Shown here one piece after another: positions 15,926 to 24,191 of a DNA stretch of 30,052 bases. Where the stretch lies: positions 1 to 30,052 of the forward strand of contig JWZX01003322.1 in assembly GCA_001275005.1 (NCBI GenBank). The letters are read 5' to 3'. A program made the translations under genes and the position numbers. The stretch's first letter is position 1. Each line of letters starts with the position of its first letter. Origin of the DNA: Chrysochromulina tobinii (Eukaryota > Haptophyta > Prymnesiales > Chrysochromulinaceae). Under the pieces are notes generated by a model that saw nothing but the letters and a program-made list of their open reading frames with translations, made no database searches and was not told where the DNA came from.

Positions 15926-16681
15926 ATGAGGGCGCTCACATTTTTTGTGGTGGCTGCACTCACACGCGCGCAGCACGTCGTTGAGCTGCATGCTACGGAC
16001 GGTGTCTCCTCGAACGAAGCGCTCAAGGTGTTTCAGAGCATGGGCGTAACCGCGGAGCAGGCAAACCCCTTGCTCGAGCGGGTTGCTGCAGCTGGTAAAT
16101 CGGTGGTGATCCAGGGGCCGAAGGAGGCCTGCGAGAGGGCAGCAGCCGCCTTTTCGGCGGTTGGTATGCAGGCCGTTACGCGACAGCTCACAGCAGCCGA
16201 CAAACCGAGCGAGTACGGCGACTCGGATGTCATCATAGCCTATGCAGCAAAGCTAGAAGAACTTGCACAGGACAAGTCTGGCGGGACACTGGTCACGTTC
16301 TACGCGCCGTGGTGTGGTCACTGCATCAAAATGGTGCCGGAATTCAAAAAGGCGGCATCGATCCTCAAGCGTCTGGGCATCAAGACCGCAGCAGTCAACA
16401 GCGACGACAATGCTGGTCTCGCGCAGAAGCTTGGCATACGTGGTTTTCCTACTGTCCGTTGGGTGTACAACGGGGCCTGGTCGGAATACAAGGCCGAGCG
16501 CACGTCGGCGGACTTGGTGGTGTTTGCCACGACCCAAGCCGCTGTGGCGAAGCTCAAAGGCGCAGCCGGCGCAGCCATCAAGGGCGCCAAGCTCGCGATG
16601 AGCAAGGTACTCTCGGGCGCCTCGGGCATGGGCAAAGCTGTCAGTCCCGGGTTGCAAGTAGGGGCGGTAGCCCCAGCATAG
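15926..16681 (+). CDS. Secretory thioredoxin/PDI-like protein with L12-like N-domain
   Basis: The protein is 251 aa. It begins with a signal-peptide-like MRALTFFVVAALTRAQ. Residues about 104-205 are a thioredoxin domain with TLVTFYAPWCGHCIKMVPEF (CGHC at 130-133), a central VNSDDNAGLAQKLGIRGFPT (cis-Pro at 175) and a typical C-terminal helix. CGHC is the PDI-type active site, so it is an oxidoreductase of the ER, the secretory route or a complex plastid. There is no KDEL-like ending. The tail is Ala/Gly/Lys-rich. Residues about 30-88 (EALKVFQSMGVTAEQANPLL to GMQAVTRQL) have the spacing of a ribosomal L7/L12 C-terminal fold. A longer start at 15737 is possible but would place the signal peptide internally. 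Confidence 0.82.
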   Translation: MRALTFFVVAALTRAQHVVELHATDGVSSNEALKVFQSMGVTAEQANPLLERVAAAGKSVVIQGPKEACERAAAAFSAVGMQAVTRQLTAADKPSEYGDSDVIIAYAAKLEELAQDKSGGTLVTFYAPWCGHCIKMVPEFKKAASILKRLGIKTAAVNSDDNAGLAQKLGIRGFPTVRWVYNGAWSEYKAERTSADLVVFATTQAAVAKLKGAAGAAIKGAKLAMSKVLSGASGMGKAVSPGLQVGAVAPA

Positions 16682-16960
16682 TCATGCTAAAGGGGAGTCA
16701 ACTTTTGGAAAATATGGAAGCGCGACACAGCTGCTTTTGTCGTGAGGACTTCATAAATCCTTGCTGTGTAATTGCACGTAGTCTCACGTCCAATTGCTCA
16801 CGTCACATCTGGATCACGTCGTCTCGCCCGCCCTCCAACCAAGCGTAAAACTGTACGAGTGCCTCCGTGTTTCAGAAGGTGTGCTCGCTGCTCGTTGTTT
16901 GCATCTCCTTGAAGGAATGTCCGCCACTCCGGCTCGCCGCGGCTCTGTGACCGACCCTTG

Positions 16961-19883
16961 TCATTCGGTCCACTTGAGGTTGTTGAGAGCGTTGGAGATC
17001 ATCTGCATGCCGAGCGAGTGCGGCGTGAGGATCGACTCCGGGTGGAACTGCACGGCCGCGATGGGGAGCGACGTGTGCTGGATGGCCATCACGCAACCGT
17101 CAGTGGTGATGGCGGTCGTGCGCAGACAGGCCGGCTGTTTGGCTGGCTTCGAGTGCAGCGAGTGGTAACGGCCAACCTGGAAGGAGGTCGGCAACCCCTC
17201 GAGCAGGGGCCCACACGGCTCTTGGATGGTCACCTGTGCGGGCTTGCCGTGCTGTGGGTGGGGCAACACTCCGAGCTCGCCTCCATAATGTTCCACGATC
17301 CCCTGCAGGCCGAGGCACACCCCAAAGATGGGGAGCTTGCGTGCGAGTGCGAGATCGATGCTCACGGAGAGCCCGAAGTCGCGCGGATTGCCTGGCCCGG
17401 GCGAGAGGACGACCAGAGTTGGCTGCAGCGTGTCGAGGACCGACGGCGCGAAGCCGTTACGGAGCGTCGTGACGAGCGCGCCCGTCTGGCGCATGTAGTT
17501 GGCGAGAGTGTGAACGAACGAGTCCTGGTGGTCGACGAGCAAGATGCGCGCCGCGTTGGGCGCCCGCGGCGGCGCTGCGGGGCCCGGCAGAGTGGAGGGC
17601 GCACCGGCCGCACTCTCCGAATCATCCCGCAGCACGGCATCGCGCATCGCAGAGGCCTTGAGCTCCGTCTCACGCTCCTCGAGCTCGGGCTCCGAGTCGA
17701 AGAGGAGCGTCGCACCGGCGCGTACCTGCGGTACACCAGCATGCATGTGCTCATCATGGCGCCATTTCCCCACAGGTGACGGCGCAGGGGGCGGCTTCGC
17801 GTACCTCGGCCACGCCGTTCGCGATGCGCACGGTGCGCAAAGTGAGGCCCGTGTTCAGGTGCCCGTCGAATCCGAGCATCCCCACGGCGCCGCCGTACCA
17901 GCAGCGAGGGCTCTCCTCCATCTCCTCCAGGAATTGGATCGCCCACCTGATGAGGGAGGCAATCAGCATGCAATCAGCATAGTGGCTCGGAGGGAGATCG
18001 GACAGGAATTGGATCGCCCACCTGATGAGGGTAGCCATCAGTGCCCATCAGCATGCACTCAGAGGCAGTCAGGCAGTTCTCTCTGATGAGGGTAGCCATC
18101 AGTGCCTATCAGCATGCACTCAGAGGCAGTCAGGCAGTTCTCTCTGATGAGGGTAGCCATCAGTGCCCATCAGCATGCACTCAGAGGCAGTCAGGGAGTC
18201 CTCTCTGATGAGGGTAGCCATCAGTGCCCATCAGCATGCACTCAGAGGCAGTCCTCTCTGATGAGGGTAGTCATCAGCGCCCATCAGCATGCACTCAGAG
18301 GCAGTCAGGGAGTCCTCTCTTCGACGACTCGGACGACGGCCCATGTCTTGGGTGGTCATCAGTGACCATCAGCATGCACTCAAACAGTGGTGCACAAACG
18401 GAGGCACTCAAATCAACGGCCGTCAGCAAGCACTCACGTCTTGGGTGCGCCTGTCACGGTGACAGCCCACGTGTGCACAAGGAAGGCGTCCATCGCGTCG
18501 AAGCCCTCGCGTAGGTAGCCCTCGACATGGTCGACGGTGTGGATGAGGCGCGAGTACATCTCGATTTGGCGTCGTCCGATGACCTGCACCGAGCCCGCAC
18601 GGCAGATGCGACTCTTGTCGTTCCGGTCGACGTCCGTGCACATGGTCAGCTCGCTCTCCTCTTTGGCATCGGACAGGATCTTCTTGATGTTCTCCGCATC
18701 CTCCATCGCGTTCGCGCCGCGCTTGATCGTGCCCGAGATCGGGCACGTTTCGCAACGCCACCCCTTGTCGTTCTTCTCGACACGCACGAACATCTCAGGC
18801 GAGGCCCCCACGAGATACTCAGAGTTCCCCAGGTTGATCAGGAAGCCGTACGGCGACGGGTTCCGCTTGCGCAGCCGGCGGAAGACGGCCGAGGGCCCGT
18901 GCGGGCACGGCTCGAAGTAGGTCTGCGAGAGGACGCTCTCGAAGAGGTTGCCGACCTTGAACTCCTCCTTGGCCCGGAGTACCTTGGTGGCGAATGCGCC
19001 CGGCACGTGATCGCGCCGCTTGACGATCTGCGCCTCGGGAGTGGGCACGTACGGCACGCTCTCCCCGCCGCGCGCAAGCCCTGCCGTGGAGCTCACCCAG
19101 GCCGAGCGGCCGCCGACGGAGAACTCATAGCGCAGCTGCCATGCGGCGTTCGAGAGGATGTCGATCACGAGAATCTCGTCAGGCAGGAAGAGGACAAGGT
19201 CGCGCTGGGAGGCATCGCGCTTCTGGTGCAGCTTGACCGACTCGAACTGGAAGGTGAGGTCGTACCCGAATGCGCCGTACAGCCCGAGCTGCGGCTCGTC
19301 CTCGAAGGCGAAGAGCGCCTGCAGCGCGCGCACGATCGAGAAGATCGAGTGCTGGCGCGACCGCTCCTCCTCGGTGAAGCCCGCCTCGGCCGGCTTGACG
19401 GTGCCGCGCAGCAGCCCCTCCTGCTCGACGAGCGTGTCAAGCGCAGGACTCGCGCGCAGCGTGGCCACGATCGCCGGCAGCAGCACGCGCCCGCGCTCGT
19501 TGAGCGCGGTAACATCAAAGGCTGGTCCGCGTGCCTCAAGCACGAGCGGCGGGTCGCTGAAGCCCATCGTCCAGCGCGCGTAACGACCGGGAAAGTCGTA
19601 CGAAGACTCAAAGAGGCAGCCACGGTGCGATTCGAGCTTATCGATGAGGGCCTCGAGCGCGGCGTTCGGGTCCTCCACTCCTGACGAGTTGCAGTCGACC
19701 AACACTCCTCCCGCCGTCTCGTAGCGGCCGAGGCGTGCATGTGCTCGCGGCGCGCCGAGAGTGCGCTGAGGCTGCGTCGCGTCGCCTTGGAGCTCGCCCT
19801 GGCAGGCGCTTCCCGCGCGGCGCGCCGTCGAAGGCCGCAGCGCCACGCTTGAGCGGAGACGCAATAGGGAGCTCCGAGGTCAT
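16961..19883 (-). CDS. Fused anthranilate synthase, TrpE-TrpG type (multi-exon)
   Basis: The enzyme makes anthranilate from chorismate and glutamine, the first committed step to tryptophan. Exons (minus strand): ~19864-18438, 17946-17805 and 17725-16961. The component I part carries [65 protein letters not shown] and [26 protein letters not shown] joins [20 protein letters not shown] across intron 1. [18 protein letters not shown] spans intron 2. The component II glutaminase part has [35 protein letters not shown] (nucleophile Cys) and AVQFHPES (His/Glu). About 775 aa suits a fusion. The start is uncertain: the first large exon has no ATG. An ATG at 19883 would work if a 61-bp intron (19786-19846, GTGGCG...CCAAG) is spliced out. 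The gene is divergent from XAP5. Confidence 0.9.
17726..17804 (-). other. Anthranilate synthase intron 2 (79 bp) flanked by 9-bp direct repeat
   Basis: Junctions are GAG|GTACGCGAAG and CCGCAG|GTACGCGCC. Removing it restores [11 protein letters not shown] with phase 0 on both sides. The 9-mer AGGTACGCG spans both splice junctions exactly (plus-strand complements at 17798-17806 and 17719-17727). Confidence 0.9.
17928..18031 (-). repeat. Duplicated exon 2 start and splice acceptor (75 bp apart)
   Basis: The 29-bp sequence made of CCCTCATCAG and GTGGGCGATCCAATTCCTG occurs at the real exon 2 boundary and again 75 bp upstream on the gene strand (acceptor at 18022-18024). The interval is open in frame, so use of the upstream acceptor would add 25 residues without a stop. 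Confidence 0.9.
17947..18437 (-). other. Anthranilate synthase intron 1 (491 bp, repeat-filled)
   Basis: The donor is AAGAC|GTGAGT (exon ends at 18438) and the acceptor is CTCATCAG|GTGGGCG (exon 2 starts at 17946). Excision rebuilds [14 protein letters not shown]. The intron contains a 61-bp minisatellite and a duplicated copy of the exon 2 start, described separately. Confidence 0.88.
18022..18315 (-). repeat. 61-bp minisatellite inside anthranilate synthase intron 1
   Basis: On the plus strand, CTGATGAGGG starts at 18022, 18083, 18144 and 18205, exactly 61 bp apart, then at 18258 after a unit shortened by 8 bp. A diverged partial copy is near 18350-18385. Copies are nearly identical. Read on the gene strand, each begins with CCCTCATCAG, which is the same 10 bases as the functional acceptor at 17947. 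Confidence 0.92.
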
Positions 19884-20068
19884 GCGTCTCCGGGGTGTGA
19901 CCTCGGGGCTTGCGAACTTTCATCTGGAAAACATGGAAATTGTGCGAGGTTACATCAGCAAAAACGCGACGTGGCCTCAGGTGTGGTAAGGCGATTTCTC
20001 GCGTGTTCTCGTAGAGATGCATCAGAGATGCTCGTCGCTCTGGACAAAAAGCACTCACCGTCCGCTCA
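19884..20068. promoter_or_regulatory. Shared upstream region of anthranilate synthase and XAP5 genes
   Basis: About 190 bp separates the two divergent gene starts. It is somewhat less GC-rich than its neighbours. Minus-strand ATGs at about 19930 and 20018 could belong to an upstream anthranilate synthase exon. No defined promoter motif was recognised. Confidence 0.35.
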
Positions 20069-20998
20069 ATGGCCTCCAACGACCTCGAGCGCGAGCTCGT
20101 GCAGTCCTCCGCCGGCTTCCAGTCCAAGGAGGACTACAAACGCAAGCGCGAGGAGATCGAGCGCGAGAAGGCTCTCACTGCACTCAAGAAGATGGCTGAC
20201 AGCGGTGTGAGTAGCCAGCCGGAAGCGGCGGCCGCAGCCGGAGCCGACGACCCTCCTAGCGACAGCAAGAAGAAGAAGAAGAGGAAGGCCGCGGCGCTCG
20301 GCGGCCTCTCGTTTGGAGACGACCTCGACGCCGAGGCCGCCGAGGCGAGCCCAACCGTGGGCGCGAAGAAGATCGGCAAATGCCAGGAGGCCAACGTCTC
20401 CTTCCTCGAGCTCAATGCCCGCGAAAAGGAGGAGGCAATCGCGAAGCAGGACGTCGCGATGCGTGCGCTGCTGGAGCAGCAGGCGGCGCTTCGCGATGAG
20501 CAGATCACGCTCAAGTACACGTATCGCTCGGCTGTGACCCAGAAGGAAGTCACGTGCGGCTACGTGGACGGCGAGGTGCTCGTCAAGCGCGGCTTCACCG
20601 CCGACGAGGTCGCGGTCGCCGTGCGCAACGCTGTCGAGCAGCGAGGCGGCAAGTTTGCGCCCATCGTCATTGGCGGCGTGCGCGAGGAGCGTGACGTACG
20701 CCTGTGCTGCTCCTGCGCGGGCATGCCGCAGGGTACATTCACGATCCCTGGCTCCGTCACCCTCGTCGAGCTCTCCACTCGCAAGTGGGCCGACACGCAG
20801 CAGCCGCTCTTTGACAACTTTGCGCACGGCATCGTCGTGGTTGAGCGGCGCTACTTCGAGCAGTCGAAGCACTTGGTACCCTTCAACTACTGGCGCGCGT
20901 ATGAGTCCACGGACGAGCCGCTTTGGAGCGACTACGTTCGCACTCGAAGCCTCCCCTTCAATCGGCTTGAGCCGAACCGGCCGCCGCCCAAGAAGTGA
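20069..20998 (+). CDS. XAP5/FAM50 family protein
   Basis: This is a nuclear spliceosome-associated protein family (human FAM50A, plant XAP5 CIRCADIAN TIMEKEEPER). The N-terminus (GFQSKEDYKRKREEIEREKA) matches the basic helical start of the family. A Lys-rich stretch SKKKKKRKAAALGGLSFGDD precedes the core. The core includes VSFLELNAREKEEAIAKQDV, DEQITLKYTYRSAVTQKEVT, then QPLFDNFAHGIVVVERRYFE and SKHLVPFNYWRAYE, which parallels the family's GPLF...KVV..WYE.NKHIFP..RWE.Y ending. Length 309 aa is typical. About 12 residues (VRLCCSCAGMPQ, 20694-20729) have no family counterpart and are bounded by GT and AG. They may be a 36-bp in-frame intron or an insertion. The gene is convergent with PGK. Confidence 0.85.
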   Translation: MASNDLERELVQSSAGFQSKEDYKRKREEIEREKALTALKKMADSGVSSQPEAAAAAGADDPPSDSKKKKKRKAAALGGLSFGDDLDAEAAEASPTVGAKKIGKCQEANVSFLELNAREKEEAIAKQDVAMRALLEQQAALRDEQITLKYTYRSAVTQKEVTCGYVDGEVLVKRGFTADEVAVAVRNAVEQRGGKFAPIVIGGVREERDVRLCCSCAGMPQGTFTIPGSVTLVELSTRKWADTQQPLFDNFAHGIVVVERRYFEQSKHLVPFNYWRAYESTDEPLWSDYVRTRSLPFNRLEPNRPPPKK

Positions 20999-21610
20999 GG
21001 CGCGTGGGCTTTGGCGGTGTGGCGTCTGCACAGTGACTGGCGCCAGGACAGCGCAGCCACGCAGCGCCACGGCGGTGAGTCGACGGTGCCGGCTGCCACG
21101 CGTAACTATGAGTAGACAGGAGACAGGACCCCGTGCTCGCTTTTTGTTACATCGTGCTGTACAATGAGATGCACATTAGGTTGTAGTGTACGTTGAGTTT
21201 GAGGCCGGCTGAGGCCGTTAGGGATTAACCTACCCGGGCACTGGGTTGAAGGGTCCCCGCCGGGGCCCACACCACTCGGGGGTTTTGCCGCAAACGAGCT
21301 AAAGTACACAACGATGATGCGTGAACCCAACGCGCGTCACACGACGGCCCAGCGGATACGCCCTCCGAGTCGTTGATGCGTGAACCCAACGCGCGTCACA
21401 CGACGGCCCAGCGGATACGCCCTCCGAGTCCGACCGGACCCCTCCGAGCCACAGAGAGCCGATGCCACGACCCAGAACACGGTAGCTTAAGGCACGCATG
21501 CCGCGCATCCACAGCTCGACAACGAGACTCGACTTGGCCTGCTGGCCGAAGACCCGGTCGCTGGCTCCAACTCAGAGCCGCGCCCGCAGCCGTCCGGCCG
21601 GCACCCCTTC
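20999..21610. other. Convergent intergenic region with tandem duplication
   Basis: This is 612 bp between the XAP5 and PGK stops. It contains the 59-bp duplication listed separately and a GC-rich near-palindrome around 21250-21270 (GGGTCCCCGCCGGGGCCC). No ORF or RNA gene is supported. Confidence 0.45.
21315..21432. repeat. 59-bp tandem repeat, two copies
   Basis: The unit starting TGATGCGTGAACCCAACGCG at 21315 is repeated without visible mismatch at 21374, ending in CGCCCTCCGAGTC. It lies between convergent genes and is outside any likely coding region. The near-perfect identity points to recent duplication. Confidence 0.88.
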
Positions 21611-22349
21611 CTACTTGTCCGAGAGCGCAGAGATGCCGGGCATTTCCTTGCCCTCGAGGAGCTCGAGCGAGGCACCGCCGCCGGTGGAGACGTGCGTCAC
21701 CTTGTCCTCGGTGTTGTACTTCAGGCAGCAGGTCGCGGTGTCACCACCGCCGATGACGGTGATGGTGCCCGATTTCGTCACCTCCACCATGGTGTCCATC
21801 ATAGACTTGGTGCCCGTCTCAAATTTGGCCATCTCGAAGACACCCATCGGGCCGTTCCAGATGATCGTCTTCGACGACTCGATGGCGGCCGCATTGAGCT
21901 TGATCGTCTCCGGACCGCAGTCCAGCCCCATGAAACCGTCAGGCACACCTTCCGCTTTGGTCGCGTTCTTAACCTCCCCGTCCTCCCCAAACTTGGAGGA
22001 GACGACGAAATCGATCGGCAGGATGATTTCGACGCCCTTGGCCTTGGCCTTCTCCATGATCTCGGGCACGATCTTGGCGCCCTCCTCGTCCCAGAGTGAC
22101 GAGCCGATCGCCATGCCATCGATGACCTTGAGGAAGGTGTATGCCATGCCGCCACCAATGATGAGCTTGTCGACCTTGTCGAGCATGTTCTTGATGAGCA
22201 GGATCTTGTCCGAGACCTTGGCGCCGCCGAGGATGGCGAGCACCGGCCTCACCGGCGCGTCGAGCACCTTGCCGAACGCATCGAGCTCCTTCGCCACCAG
22301 CAGACCCGCCGCGCGGATAGCGTAACCCTCGCCGAGCATCGACGAGTGC

Positions 22350-22384
<35 letters not shown>

Positions 22385-23006
22385 CACGTCGGCGAGCTTG
22401 GCGAGCGACGCGCGGAACTCCTTCACCTTCTCCTTGTCCGCCTTAATTTTCTCGCCCGCCGCGTCCACGCCCTTGCCCTCCTCCTCGACGCAGAAGCGCA
22501 CGTTCTCCAGAAGGATGACTGAGCCGGGCGCCGGGTCGGCGCACGCGGCCTCGACATCGGGGCCGTAGCAGTTGGAGACGAAGGTCACGGTCGTGTCCTT
22601 GCCCGAAGGATCCGTCCACCCGTGCTTCTTGATGATCTCCTGGAGCACCTTGGCGACGGGGGCCATCGAGTACTTGGCCTGCGCCGTGCCATCGGGACGG
22701 CCAAGGTGCGACGCCAGCACGACGCTCTTGGCACCCTTGTCGAGGCAGTACTTGATCGTGGGAAGCGCGCCGTCGATACGAGCGGTGTTGGTGATGATCG
22801 TTGGGTCCTTCTTGTCCTGAGGCACGTTGAACTGTGCACAGAGGTCCACCCGCATGAGTTGCGAGGGTGGGCTAATTTGTGTGCGTTTCGAGGCAGGGCT
22901 GTTGGCATTATCGGGCAGCAACGGCGATGCGCACGTCGACGCGAATGAAGACGCGCTTGTCCTTCAAGTCAGCATCGGGAACGTCGGCCAGACCAAGCTT
23001 CGGCAT
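21611..23006 (-). CDS. Phosphoglycerate kinase (two exons)
   Basis: The enzyme interconverts 1,3-bisphosphoglycerate + ADP and 3-phosphoglycerate + ATP. Exon 1 is 23006-22935 ([20 protein letters not shown] then IRVD) and exon 2 is 22831-21611, 430 aa in all. Splicing joins RVD to FNVPQDKK, the invariant substrate-binding RVDFNVP. Other signatures: [54 protein letters not shown] and GGGDTATC with a C-terminal [21 protein letters not shown] stands in frame eight codons before the ATG, which fixes the start. No targeting peptide precedes the domain, so a cytosolic glycolytic isoform is likely. It is divergent from VKOR (205 bp). Confidence 0.95.
22832..22934 (-). other. PGK intron (GT-AG, 103 bp)
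   Basis: The donor is GTCGAC|GTGCGC and the acceptor is GTGCACAG|TTCAAC, phase 0. Removal restores RVDFNVP. Twelve bases of intron ending 12 bases before the acceptor (ATGCGGGTGGAC) resemble the last exon 1 bases (ATTCGCGTCGAC), differing only at third positions. Confidence 0.92.
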
Positions 23007-23211
23007 GGATGCGATTTTCTTGATGCGTCACAGCGAGCCGTCCGGAAGGGAGTCTTCGTCGGAGAGAGACGCGATCTCGCGGTTCGGGGCACACACGAAA
23101 AGCACAGTTTACGAAAGGGGGGCGTGACCCAAGTCGCGCATAGTGCTCGGCAGCGCAGCGCGCGGGGATCACCATTGGAGGAGCTTCAACACTGTGTGCG
23201 GAAGTGTGAAG
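23007..23211. promoter_or_regulatory. Shared upstream region of PGK and VKOR genes
   Basis: This is a 205-bp gap between divergent start codons. No TATA-like or other specific element was recognised. Bidirectional promoter function is inferred from spacing only. Confidence 0.4.
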
Positions 23212-23718
23212 ATGACGTGGCGCTCCCTTTCTGAAATGGTCGCGCGCTCGACGAAGACCCAGGTGTTGGCCCCTCTCGGCCTCGCTATCGCGGGGTACGC
23301 CCTTTCGGTCGAGGCCCACATGGACGAGGACGGCTACGAGGCACTTTGCGACATCTCCGCTAAGTTTTCGTGTACCGAGGTCTTCCGCTCGCCATATGCG
23401 CATCCGCTCTCCCACTGGGGCTTGGTGCCCAAGGAAAGCGACCTGGACCTCGGCCTCGCAGCTGCGGGCATCATGCTCTACTCCGCCTACTTCCTGGCGG
23501 CATGCTTGTGGGCGATCATCCCGTTCCGCAAGATCATCTTTCTCACAGTCGCTACCGTGGGAGCCTGCTTCAGCTGCTACCTGCTCTACGTGCTCAAGTT
23601 CATCTTGGGCGACTTTTGCATCGTGTGCACTGGCTTTCACTTTGTCAATTTCAGCATGCTCGCAGTCGCCATCTTTGAATTCCGTGCCGTCGATGGTAAG
23701 GGCGCGAAGGAAGATTGA
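23212..23718 (+). CDS. Vitamin K epoxide reductase family protein (VKORC1-like)
   Basis: This is a 168-aa integral membrane thiol oxidoreductase, single-domain animal/VKORC1 style, with no fused thioredoxin domain. It has about four hydrophobic helices: QVLAPLGLAIAGYALSVEA, AAAGIMLYSAYFLAACLWAI, KIIFLTVATVGACFSCYLLY and a C-terminal FHFVNFSMLAVAIFEF. Loop cysteines C46 and C54 occur in LCDISAKFSCTEVFRSPYA, and the redox CIVC is at 136-139, preceded by GDF. These match the VKORC1 pattern CDI...SC..VF and FC.VC. The ATG at 23212 is the first in frame. The ER is the usual location. It could recycle quinones or reoxidise PDI-like partners such as the CGHC protein in this window, which is inference. 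Confidence 0.92.
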   Translation: MTWRSLSEMVARSTKTQVLAPLGLAIAGYALSVEAHMDEDGYEALCDISAKFSCTEVFRSPYAHPLSHWGLVPKESDLDLGLAAAGIMLYSAYFLAACLWAIIPFRKIIFLTVATVGACFSCYLLYVLKFILGDFCIVCTGFHFVNFSMLAVAIFEFRAVDGKGAKED

Positions 23719-24191
23719 GCAGCAAGGCCTGGCCACCGAGCACCGAAGACGCTTTCCGAAGAGCTCGGTGCGACCGCTTGGGTGCATAAACTCTGCGGCG
23801 TCAGATACGCGAAGGATTCATCCCGATCTTGAAGCAGAGTGGGTGGTGACGAGATACTTCTCCAACATGGCACGGCACCATGCACGGTACTGATGTGCGC
23901 AAGCCGAGCACTTTAGGTTCCTTGACTTGGAAAAAGCATAATCAGGTATTCATTTATGAATTTGTATATGAATATCACACAACACGTAAGCAACAGAGCC
24001 GTGAAGAGAATACAATACAATAGAAACCGAGCGGCAGGCCCCAGTATGAACTCGGGAGGGAGTGCGCCCGGCGCGACGTGGGCGGTGAAAACCCCCGAAT
24101 GGGCAAGCCGAGGGGCGGCGAGTAGAAGTTTGCACGCCATCCCCCAAAGAGACGCAAACCCGTCCATCCTCGCGCATCTCAACGACCCGGC
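23719..24191. other. Intergenic, AT-rich patch, nothing else recognised
   Basis: Positions about 23935-24030 are unusually AT-rich for this window and include a small palindrome, ATTCATTTATGAAT (about 23948-23961). A minus-strand open frame (23913-24221) with a hydrophobic stretch lacks an ATG and is not annotated. Confidence 0.4.

Noticed and set aside
16958-17779. 273-codon plus-strand ORF opposite the glutaminase domain
   Set aside because: The opposite strand has the full amidotransferase motif set, including GVCLGLQG and AVQFHPES.
18022-18315. CRISPR-like array
   Set aside because: The 61-bp units are contiguous, with no unique spacers between repeats, and lie inside a eukaryotic intron.
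18527-19684. 385-codon plus-strand ORF opposite anthranilate synthase
   Set aside because: It is exactly antisense to a strongly conserved enzyme exon and has the Arg/Leu-rich composition of a GC-rich shadow frame.
20066-21070. 334-codon minus-strand ORF opposite XAP5
   Set aside because: The plus strand encodes a recognisable XAP5/FAM50 protein. The minus frame is a compositional shadow.
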